Source: Flavobacteriales bacterium
GTDB lineage: Bacteria; Bacteroidota; Bacteroidia; NS11-12g; UBA955
DNA: 5,137 nucleotides
Assembly (NCBI GenBank): GCA_947450405.1
Contig: CANFVI010000126.1
Coordinates: 1 to 5,137 of the forward strand
Direction of reading: 5' to 3'
In this document: positions 1-5,137 of the stretch, in pieces
How positions within the stretch are numbered: position 1 is the stretch's first letter
Layout of the letters: each line of letters opens with the position of its first letter
The notes under the pieces: model-generated
Told to the model about the DNA's origin: nothing
The model's database searches: none
Seen by the model: only the letters and a program-made list of their open reading frames with translations
Program-made: the position numbers and the translations under genes

Positions 1-83
1 GGATCTTTCGCCTCCTGTAATACCCTTTCATTAAAAGACAACCAACTGATGTCTCTCACTATACTAAGTCTATTCGATTTCAA
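1..83 (-). CDS. ppk1: Polyphosphate kinase 1, N-terminal fragment (cut by window edge)
   Basis: Read on the minus strand from about position 59 to the left edge, the frame encodes RDISWLSFNERVLQEAKD followed by a partial Pro codon. This closely resembles the conserved N-terminus of polyphosphate kinase 1 (E. coli Ppk has ELSWLSFNERVLQEA near its start). Ppk1 polymerises the gamma-phosphate of ATP into inorganic polyphosphate. Only about 19-28 residues of a protein of roughly 700 are visible, so no catalytic histidine can be checked. The frame is bounded upstream by TAA at 111-113 and contains no ATG. Possible starts are TTG at 81-83, which gives an N-terminal length like that of homologues, or GTG at 57-59, which would begin immediately before RDISW. 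I use the TTG as the outer limit. The gene is divergent from the esterase at 214. The family call is fairly firm despite the short length; the start is uncertain. Confidence 0.8.
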   Translation of the reverse strand, partial: MKSNRLSIVRDISWLSFNERVLQEAKD

Positions 84-95
84 TTTTTTTGAATG

Positions 96-103
96 CAAAA
101 CTA
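96..103 (-). promoter_or_regulatory. Bacteroidota -7 box ahead of ppk1
   Basis: On the minus strand this reads TAGTTTTG followed by CA, an exact match to the TAnnTTTG -7 element used by the Bacteroidota primary sigma factor. It sits 13-37 nt upstream of the two candidate ppk1 starts. No convincing TTTG -33 element is seen 19-21 nt further upstream, so the call rests on the -7 box and its position alone. Confidence 0.45.
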
Positions 104-120
104 TTTGATGTTATTTTGAT

Positions 121-152
121 TTTGGATTAAGGTATTGTTAAATATATGTTTC
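121..152 (+). promoter_or_regulatory. Candidate promoter for the esterase gene
   Basis: TTTG at 121-124 is followed after 20 nt by TATGTTTC at 145-152. This fits the Bacteroidota TTTG / TAnnTTTG arrangement and spacing, with one mismatch in the last base of the -7 box. Transcription would start near 159, giving a leader of about 55 nt to the ATG at 214. A second weaker -7-like sequence, TATATTCG at 200-207, lies too close to the start codon to be preferred. In AT-rich DNA such matches arise by chance, so this is tentative. Confidence 0.3.
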
Positions 153-213
153 GAATGCAATCTGTGAATTTACTGTTTTCCACTAAAAATATATATACTT
201 ATATTCGTGAATT

Positions 214-1185
214 ATGTTGCAAATTGTAAAAACTCTCATTTTTGCCATTGTTATTTTTGCTGGTAAGTTAATCGCTCAAAATACAATTCCAAAGGTACAA
301 TTTGGATCTATAAAACGCATTGAAAATATTGGGGGATTTGTAGACGGTAGGAATGTTGACATTTGGCTGCCGCCGAATTACCGTCCCTCAGAAAAATATT
401 CAGTATTATATATGCATGATGGTCAAATGCTTTTCGATTCTACAATTACTTGGAATAAGCAAGAATGGAAAGTTGATGAGGTGTTGGGTAAAATGATTTT
501 GAACAAAGATATTAAACCGCTAATTGTGGTGGGTATTTGGAATAATGGTAGCAAACGACGTGCGGAATATTTGCCCGAAGACCCTATTGAAATATTATCA
601 GACGGTGAACGTCAATTTTTATTGGGAAAAGATCGACAAGGAATTTTGCCACTTTTTGAACATCCAGTGCAATCTAACAATTATCTGAGATTTATCGTAG
701 AAATTTTAAAACCCAAAATAGATTCAATGTTTCTTACCGTTAAAAATGAAAATTATATTGGTGGTTCGAGTATGGGTGGATTAATTTCATTGTACGCAAT
801 TTGTAAGTATCCAGATGTTTTTAAAGGTGCTGTTTGCATGTCGACCCATTGGCCAGGTTTATTTATTGAGCCTGATTCAATAAATCCGTTTTACCGCGAT
901 TTTCAAAAATACTTGGATTTGAATTTGCCTGATCCAAAAACGCATAAGATTTACTTTGATCATGGTAACAAAACATTGGATTCGATGTATGCACCTGCTC
1001 AAAGTGCGGTAAATCAAATCATGGCTGATCTTGGTTATGTAGTTGAAAATAAAATTGACCCTAAGAATTTAAAATACAAAAAAGGTACTTCTTGTCTGAG
1101 TTTGTTTTTTGAGGGAAAAGATCATTCTGAAATCTCATGGAGTAAAAGGTTGCATATTCCCATGAAATTTATGTTTGGTCAATAA
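214..1185 (+). CDS. Exported esterase-D-family alpha/beta hydrolase
   Basis: A 323-residue protein of the putative esterase (esterase D) family. Residues 1-21 form a signal peptide (a Lys near the start, then a hydrophobic run ending LIAQ), so it probably acts in the periplasm or at the cell surface. The core shows YMHDGQMLF at 66-74, typical of this family after the second core strand, and the nucleophile elbow GGSSMGG at 183-189 with Ser186 as nucleophile. FEGKDHSEISW near 299-309 supplies the likely catalytic His304. The acid is probably Asp249 or Asp256 in the stretch starting YFDHGNKTLD. The length is normal for an intact single-domain member. Relatives hydrolyse varied esters, including enterochelin-type siderophores, acyl groups on xylan and S-formylglutathione, and the substrate cannot be told here. 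The ATG at 214 is chosen because it starts the signal peptide; no clear ribosome binding site precedes it. The gene is divergent from ppk1, followed by 100 nt without a gene, and has no evident link to the downstream transporter unit. Confidence 0.85.
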   Translation: MLQIVKTLIFAIVIFAGKLIAQNTIPKVQFGSIKRIENIGGFVDGRNVDIWLPPNYRPSEKYSVLYMHDGQMLFDSTITWNKQEWKVDEVLGKMILNKDIKPLIVVGIWNNGSKRRAEYLPEDPIEILSDGERQFLLGKDRQGILPLFEHPVQSNNYLRFIVEILKPKIDSMFLTVKNENYIGGSSMGGLISLYAICKYPDVFKGAVCMSTHWPGLFIEPDSINPFYRDFQKYLDLNLPDPKTHKIYFDHGNKTLDSMYAPAQSAVNQIMADLGYVVENKIDPKNLKYKKGTSCLSLFFEGKDHSEISWSKRLHIPMKFMFGQ

Positions 1186-1263
1186 AAACGATATAACCGT
1201 CTAAAAATGCGGTCAAATACGTGATACTTGGTTGGGAAATGTAAGCACCTTAGCAAAAAACAG

Positions 1264-1271
1264 TAAATTTG
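1264..1271 (+). promoter_or_regulatory. -7 box (TAAATTTG) ahead of the small membrane/exported protein
   Basis: TAAATTTG followed by CA matches the Bacteroidota TAnnTTTG -7 consensus exactly and ends 14 nt before the ATG at 1286. Transcription from it would give a very short leader. A -33 element at the ideal distance is not evident; the nearest TTGG at 1232-1235 is too far away. The box lies inside the longer TTG-started version of the reading frame, which favours the ATG at 1286 as the real start. Confidence 0.45.
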
Positions 1272-1285
1272 CATTAATTAAAACT

Positions 1286-1609
1286 ATGAAAGGCGTGTTG
1301 AAATATTCTAAAATGCTGGGTCTTGCCCTCGTTTTACTACTATTCACGGCATCTTTTGTTGAATGGACTATCCATTCGGAATTTAATGGAGATACTAGTC
1401 AATGCGAAGAAACTGTTGACTCAGATTCAGACGACAATGACGACAAAGTAGTATTCCTTACATTTTTTGACGAAAATCTTACATATTCTAATATTCAAAT
1501 ACCCCAAGCGTTCTTTTCTTGGGTTTATACATTTGATAAAACAATAAAATCCAAAGTACACAAAGTGTCATTGGTTATTTTGTTGCAGCAGATTAAAATT
1601 GCTGGGTAA
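1286..1609 (+). CDS. Small unrecognised membrane-anchored or exported protein with Asp-rich patch
   Basis: I do not recognise this 107-residue protein. It begins with a basic stretch (MKGVLKYSK) and a hydrophobic run at about 10-24, which is either a signal peptide or a single membrane anchor. There is no lipoprotein-type Cys at its end; the only Cys is residue 40. Residues 41-54 are strongly acidic (EETVDSDSDDNDDK) and could bind cations or simply be a linker. The rest is rich in Phe and Tyr, and a second hydrophobic stretch (VSLVILL) lies at 94-100. The frame can be extended upstream to a TTG at 1232, but I prefer the ATG at 1286 because it opens directly into the signal-like segment and follows an exact -7 box. 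It lies 153 nt upstream of the SulP gene on the same strand, with terminator-like sequence between, so co-transcription is doubtful. The lack of a family match leaves some doubt that it is expressed. Confidence 0.6.
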   Translation: MKGVLKYSKMLGLALVLLLFTASFVEWTIHSEFNGDTSQCEETVDSDSDDNDDKVVFLTFFDENLTYSNIQIPQAFFSWVYTFDKTIKSKVHKVSLVILLQQIKIAG

Positions 1610-1762
1610 ATTCATTATTTCATACTAAACACGCGAGTTCTATCGTGTGATTTTGCTTTTATTGAGGAGCAAAAGGAAATGCAACGCTTTTTTTGGCGAA
1701 TCAAATAATGAAAAAACCTATCAGCTTGGTTTAAAGTTGAAACAAACAAAAACAAAATAATT
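1610..1762 (+). other. Intergenic leader upstream of the SulP-DabA unit
   Basis: This 153-nt stretch separates the small protein from the SulP start. Besides the hairpins and T7 tract it contains AGGAG at 1665-1669, 9 nt before an ATG at 1679 that opens a 9-codon frame (MQRFFWRIK, stop 1706-1708). The last A of that stop begins a second ATG, giving an 8-codon frame (MKKPISLV, stop 1732-1734). Neither is supported as a gene. The final 28 nt before the ATG at 1763 are A-rich with no Shine-Dalgarno sequence, as is common in Bacteroidota. No convincing promoter with both elements was found; TAAAGTTG at 1732-1739 is a one-mismatch -7 candidate without a spaced -33. Confidence 0.4.
1651..1694 (+). 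terminator. Hairpin and T7 tract: weak terminator or leader structure
   Basis: TTTTGCTTTT at 1651-1660 can pair with 1665-1674 (ending AGCAAAA), giving a 10-bp stem with two G-U pairs and a 4-nt loop. It is followed 13 nt later by seven T residues at 1688-1694. Just upstream, ACACG at 1629-1633 can pair with CGTGT at 1644-1648. The stems are AT-rich and the T tract does not directly follow the main stem. It is therefore a poor classical terminator and might instead be leader structure for the SulP gene. Confidence 0.3.
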
Positions 1763-3394
1763 ATGACAAAAAATAAAACAAATACGATCCCGTCTGACGG
1801 ATGGAAAGGATTGATAGAGAATTATAAAACGGATGCCATGTCGGGATTTCTCGTATTCTTGTTGGCGTTGCCATTGAGTTTGGGAATTGCGAAAGCAAGT
1901 GAATTTCCAGCAATTATGGGATTAATAACCGCCATGATTGGTGGCTTAGTTGTATCTTGGTTTGCAGGTTCAAAATTGACAATAAAAGGTCCAGCCGCGG
2001 GATTAATAGTAATAGTAGCCGGCTCTGTTGCCGAATTTGGTCAAGGCGATGCGCAATTGGGTTGGCATTTGGCTCTTGGTGCTTTAATGGTTGCAGGTAT
2101 TGTTCAAATATTATTCGGTTTGATGAAAATGGGCTCGTTGGTAGATTTTTTTCCATTGAGTGCAATTCATGGAATGTTGGCTGCAATTGGAATCATTATA
2201 ATGAGTAAACAGTTTCATTTGATTTTTGGTTCAGCACCCTTAAACGAACATGGGAAATCAATATTAGAACCATTAGAATTGCTCAGTGCCATTCCAAAAT
2301 CTATAGCCAATATGAACGTACAAGTTGCGATTATTGGAATAATAAGTTTACTGATTGTGTTTTTATGGCCTTTGGTAAAGCAACCTTTTTTGAAAAAAAT
2401 CCCTTCACCAGTTCTAGTATTACTTGTTTCAATACCATTGGCTCATTATTTACATTTAGACAAAAAATTCTTAGTGCATTTTGATCAAGATTTTATTCAC
2501 ACTATCGCGTGGAATGAAAGATTTGAAGGAATACATAGAAGTGGTATTTTTATTAAGTATGTAATCATGTTTGCATTGGTAGGTAGTTTAGAAAGCTTAC
2601 TTACCGTAAAAGCAATTGATATGCTTGATCCTTTCAGAAGAAAAAGCAACGCGAACAAAGATTTGATTGCCGTAGGTGTGGGTAACACAATCTCCTCAAT
2701 ATTTGGTGGATTGCCTATGATTTCAGAAGTTGCTCGTAGTAGCGCAAACGTAAACAATGGGGCAAAAACACGATTTGCAAACATGTTTCACGGTTTATTT
2801 ATATTGCTTTTCTTGTTGTTTGATTTGCAGTTTAGTGATCTTATTCCCAATGCGGCATTGGCTGCGTTGTTAATTGGAGTTGGATTTAAGTTGGCTAGTC
2901 CTAAAGAATTTGGTAGAATGGCTAAAATTGGACCGGAACAGTTATTGGTATTTACAATAACGATTGTCGTTACCTTGGCAACAGATTTATTGGTTGGTAT
3001 AGGTGTGGGTATCATTGTGAAACTAATTACACAGTCTATTTTGGGCGTTCCTTTAAAAAGTACTTTTAAAGCAAAAATTGAAAAACATGAAAACCAATTG
3101 AACATATATGGAGCTGCGGTTTTTTCAAATTGGTTGGGTATTCAAAAGGAAATTGCAGGTTTTCATTCTGATTCAAAATTAATACTGGATTTTACCAAAT
3201 GTAATTTAATTGATCACACGGTAATGGATAATTTGCATCATTTGCATGCAGAATTTGAACATGCTGGTGGTGATTTAATTATACAGGGGGTTGAAGAAAT
3301 GGAGTATACATCCAGGAGCGAACATGAAATGTCGACTCGCAGAAGAACTAAAAACAATCAATTTGACGATTTGGGGAATAAGCTTAAAAAGTAA
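1763..3394 (+). CDS. SulP-family inorganic anion transporter with C-terminal STAS domain
   Basis: A 543-residue inner-membrane anion transporter of the SulP/SLC26 family, complete and of normal length. After a short polar N-terminus, residues 24-425 are a series of hydrophobic segments fitting the family's 14-helix (7+7) fold. Family signatures include ALPLSLGIAKAS at 35-46, KGPAAGLIVIVAG at 75-87 (the TM3 substrate region), GSLESLLTVKAIDML at 274-288 (TM8, with Glu277 near the ion site), and GGLPMISEVARSSAN at 315-329 followed by NNGAKT at 331-336 (TM10). Residues about 437-515 form a STAS domain (ILDFTKCNLIDHTVMDNL), in which the usual D-S/T-x-G turn reads D484-H-T-V. SulP members carry sulfate, bicarbonate (for example cyanobacterial BicA, driven by Na+), molybdate or dicarboxylates, and the sequence alone does not fix the substrate. 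The DabA-type gene starting 2 nt after the stop points to bicarbonate or CO2-related transport; that is inference from context. The ATG at 1763 is the natural start for the family's N-terminus. Confidence 0.93.
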   Translation: MTKNKTNTIPSDGWKGLIENYKTDAMSGFLVFLLALPLSLGIAKASEFPAIMGLITAMIGGLVVSWFAGSKLTIKGPAAGLIVIVAGSVAEFGQGDAQLGWHLALGALMVAGIVQILFGLMKMGSLVDFFPLSAIHGMLAAIGIIIMSKQFHLIFGSAPLNEHGKSILEPLELLSAIPKSIANMNVQVAIIGIISLLIVFLWPLVKQPFLKKIPSPVLVLLVSIPLAHYLHLDKKFLVHFDQDFIHTIAWNERFEGIHRSGIFIKYVIMFALVGSLESLLTVKAIDMLDPFRRKSNANKDLIAVGVGNTISSIFGGLPMISEVARSSANVNNGAKTRFANMFHGLFILLFLLFDLQFSDLIPNAALAALLIGVGFKLASPKEFGRMAKIGPEQLLVFTITIVVTLATDLLVGIGVGIIVKLITQSILGVPLKSTFKAKIEKHENQLNIYGAAVFSNWLGIQKEIAGFHSDSKLILDFTKCNLIDHTVMDNLHHLHAEFEHAGGDLIIQGVEEMEYTSRSEHEMSTRRRTKNNQFDDLGNKLKK

Positions 3395-3396
3395 TT

Positions 3397-5137
3397 ATGA
3401 CCCACGCAAATACAAAATTCAATGAAGAACATGTTCTTCATGAATTGAGCCATTATTTGCCTGCTCAAGCGCCTTTGAAGGATTTTATCCATCACAATAC
3501 CTTACATGCTTTTCAGCACGATGAGTTTTTTAAAGGAATTGAAAAAGCAAATGCAATCTTTGGCTATAATGTTACCCTGGGCATTGACGATTACAGAACA
3601 TTGTATGCCGAAGGTAAAATTTCTGATGCAACCATTGCACATATTCTAAAATCTGAGAAAAAAGAAAACGCCCAAATTTGGAAAGAGAAAATGCTCCATG
3701 AGCAATTTCAAAATCATTCACAAACTAGGGTAGGGAGTTTGAGAAAGTTATGGAAAACCAAAAATGGATTGGATATGGACGCACTTTCTCATCCAATTTT
3801 ATTCCGGGTTATTTGTAGTTATTTAGACCAAGGAATTTCTATTTGGAGGTTTCCCGAAATTGCGGGTGGATTCTTAAAAAATCTAAAAGCCCTTGAATCT
3901 TCCAGCTATGTAAGTTTATTTCAAGGCAAAACAGCAAGAAAATATTTGTTAACCGAGCAATGGGATATTGAGTTTTTATTGCAAAAAGTTATTGGCAAAG
4001 AAGAATTGTTTGAGAGATATTTAATTGATCAACAGTTTGCTCATCCAGGTTGGTCGGGTATGGTTTCAACAGTTGAAGCCATGCCGGAAACACTGCTCGA
4101 TACGAGAAGAATTGCATTAAAAGAACTGATTGCCTTCGAATTGTTAATTGAAATTGATGTTCTAGAATCTAAAATGGGTGAGGACTTTCTACCCATGTGT
4201 CAATTGTTACCAATTGAAAATGTAGATTTATTTGCGCCAATTGCGTATTCTGAGCATTTTGAAGTAATTCGACTTTGGCAAATTAGTTATGAATGGAATT
4301 ATTATGATTCGGTTCTAACTGGTTTGAGGCAAAGTTTTAATAAAAAACAAGAAAATACTGTCAGTCAAAGTTTTCAAGCGCTCTTTTGTATTGATGACAG
4401 GGAATGTAGCATTCGACGTCATTTGGAAATAGAAGATCCAAATTGCAAAACATTTGGTACTCCAGGTTTTTTCGGGGTAGAATTTTACTACCAACCAGAA
4501 AATGGGAAGTTTTATACCAAGCATTGTCCAGCACCAGTTACGCCTAAGTTTTTAATAAAGGAAACAGATGCTACCCAAATACACAAGCGCGATTTGCATT
4601 TTCATCACCAAACACATTCATTGTTATTCGGGTGGTTGATTTCTCAATCGCTTGGATTTTGGTCGGCCATGAAATTGTTCGTGAGTATTTTTAGACCTAC
4701 AATGAGTCCTGCTACAGCATCTTCTTTGAAGCATATGGATGAGTTTTCTGCTTTGTCAATTGAATTCAAAGGTGAAACAGAAAATGGCTTGCAAGTGGGT
4801 TTCAAAGTAGAAGAAATGGCCGATAGGATTGAAACGTTATTGCACAGTATTGGTTTGGTTGAGAATTTTGCTCCGATCATTTATTTGATAGGACATGGTT
4901 CTAGCAGTGTAAATAATCCGCATTACGCGGCTTATGATTGTGGTGCTTGTTCTGGTCGTCCAGGCTCAGTAAATGCAAGGGTAATGTCGTTTATAGGGAA
5001 TCACCCTGGTGTGAGAGAAATTTTGGCAGAACGTGGAATTAATATCCCTCAAAAAACACAATTTGTTGGAGGATTGCAAGATACCACCCGCGATGAAATT
5101 GTTTTCTACGATGAAGATGCTTTGTCAGTTGAAAACA
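3397..5137 (+). CDS. dabA: DabA-type inorganic carbon transporter subunit (DUF2309), cut at the right edge
   Basis: The frame starts at ATG 3397 and stays open to the window end, giving 580 residues of a protein that is usually around 800 or more, so the C-terminus is missing. DabA is the cytoplasmic, beta-carbonic-anhydrase-like subunit of DAB inorganic-carbon pumps; it is thought to hydrate CO2 to bicarbonate vectorially when bound to a membrane partner. The family N-terminal signature PLKDFIHHNTLHAF is at 26-39. The zinc and catalytic residues characterised in Halothiobacillus (Cys351, Asp353, His524, Cys539) have counterparts in Cys331 and Asp333 (CIDDREC at 331-337), His500 (GHGSS) and Cys515 (DCGACSGRPGS). 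The His-to-Cys spacing of 15 is the same in both. FVGGLQDTTRDE at 556-567 is a further conserved stretch. The start lies 2 nt after the SulP stop with no ribosome binding site of its own, suggesting translational coupling. In known systems the partner is DabB, which is not visible here; it may lie downstream, or SulP may replace it. Confidence 0.92.
   Translation, partial: MTHANTKFNEEHVLHELSHYLPAQAPLKDFIHHNTLHAFQHDEFFKGIEKANAIFGYNVTLGIDDYRTLYAEGKISDATIAHILKSEKKENAQIWKEKMLHEQFQNHSQTRVGSLRKLWKTKNGLDMDALSHPILFRVICSYLDQGISIWRFPEIAGGFLKNLKALESSSYVSLFQGKTARKYLLTEQWDIEFLLQKVIGKEELFERYLIDQQFAHPGWSGMVSTVEAMPETLLDTRRIALKELIAFELLIEIDVLESKMGEDFLPMCQLLPIENVDLFAPIAYSEHFEVIRLWQISYEWNYYDSVLTGLRQSFNKKQENTVSQSFQALFCIDDRECSIRRHLEIEDPNCKTFGTPGFFGVEFYYQPENGKFYTKHCPAPVTPKFLIKETDATQIHKRDLHFHHQTHSLLFGWLISQSLGFWSAMKLFVSIFRPTMSPATASSLKHMDEFSALSIEFKGETENGLQVGFKVEEMADRIETLLHSIGLVENFAPIIYLIGHGSSSVNNPHYAAYDCGACSGRPGSVNARVMSFIGNHPGVREILAERGINIPQKTQFVGGLQDTTRDEIVFYDEDALSVEN

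Larger units (their letters stand above)
87..160. repeat. Direct repeat TTT(T/C)GAATGCAA in the divergent promoter region
   Basis: TTTTGAATGCAA at 87-98 and TTTCGAATGCAA at 149-160 agree at 11 of 12 bases and are 62 bp apart, close to six helical turns. The first copy overlaps the minus-strand -7 box and the second overlaps the plus-strand -7 candidate. The pair could be an operator for a regulator acting on both genes, or the shared TTGCATTC could simply reflect promoter sequence. No binding protein is suggested by the window. Confidence 0.3.

Noticed and set aside
1196..1213. ACCG / CGGT inverted repeat after the esterase stop as a terminator
   Set aside because: The stem is only 4 bp with a 10-nt loop and no T tract follows, so it is too weak to call.
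1232..1285. Extended N-terminus of the small protein starting at TTG 1232
   Set aside because: It begins with a rare start, contains the exact -7 box, and puts 18 polar residues ahead of what looks like a signal segment. The ATG at 1286 is the better start.
1503..1523. Inverted repeat CCCAAG / CTTGGG with a 9-nt loop
   Set aside because: It lies within the small protein's coding region, has no following T tract and is short enough to be chance.
1732..1739. TAAAGTTG as the -7 box of the SulP promoter
   Set aside because: It has one mismatch in the conserved part and no TTTG element at 19-21 nt upstream, so it was only mentioned within the leader entry.
1914..3105. Open frames on the minus strand (1914-2186, 2497-2784, 2788-3105) and an alternate plus frame (1957-2208)
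   Set aside because: All lie inside the SulP gene, whose product is clearly conserved, and their translations show no family features. They are shadows of the real gene.
4315..4880. Minus-strand open frames at 4315-4524 and 4644-4880
   Set aside because: Both overlap the DabA coding region, including its zinc motifs, and their translations resemble nothing known.
1..5137. CRISPR array, insertion sequence, tRNA or rRNA
   Set aside because: No spaced repeat series, transposase frame, terminal inverted repeats or recognisable RNA gene was seen on either strand.

Overview
The window is AT-rich, almost fully coding DNA that looks like a chromosome segment of a member of the Bacteroidota. This rests on several signs. 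TAnnTTTG-type -7 boxes lie ahead of genes. Shine-Dalgarno sequences in front of the main start codons are weak or absent. The SulP and DabA proteins also carry sequence features that I associate with this phylum. No mobile element, rRNA, tRNA or CRISPR array is visible.

Layout: (1) The left edge (about 1-83, minus strand) holds only the first codons of a polyphosphate kinase (ppk1), which runs out of the window. (2) A divergent intergenic region of about 130 bp holds promoter-like boxes for both directions and a 12-bp near-perfect direct repeat. (3) Positions 214-1185 encode an exported esterase-D-type alpha/beta hydrolase with a recognisable Ser nucleophile and catalytic His. (4) Positions 1286-1609 encode a small unrecognised protein with an N-terminal membrane or signal segment and an Asp-rich patch. 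(5) Positions 1610-1762 are a non-coding leader with a hairpin, a T7 tract and two micro-ORFs. (6) Positions 1763-3394 encode a SulP-family anion transporter with a C-terminal STAS domain. (7) Only 2 nt later, 3397 to the right edge encodes the first 580 residues of a DabA-type protein (formerly DUF2309), a carbonic-anhydrase-like zinc protein. All four zinc/catalytic residues are present. This reading frame is open to the window edge and has no stop.

The main point of interest is the SulP-DabA pair. In the characterised DAB inorganic-carbon pumps, DabA works with DabB, an NuoL-like cation-translocating membrane protein. Here the gene directly upstream, in the place of a membrane partner, is a SulP transporter, a family that includes the bicarbonate transporter BicA. 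The tight spacing suggests co-translation. It makes a SulP/DabA unit for CO2 or bicarbonate accumulation plausible, perhaps to feed carboxylases in a heterotroph. No dabB is visible, but one could lie beyond the right edge. The esterase, the small protein and ppk1 have no evident functional link to this pair.
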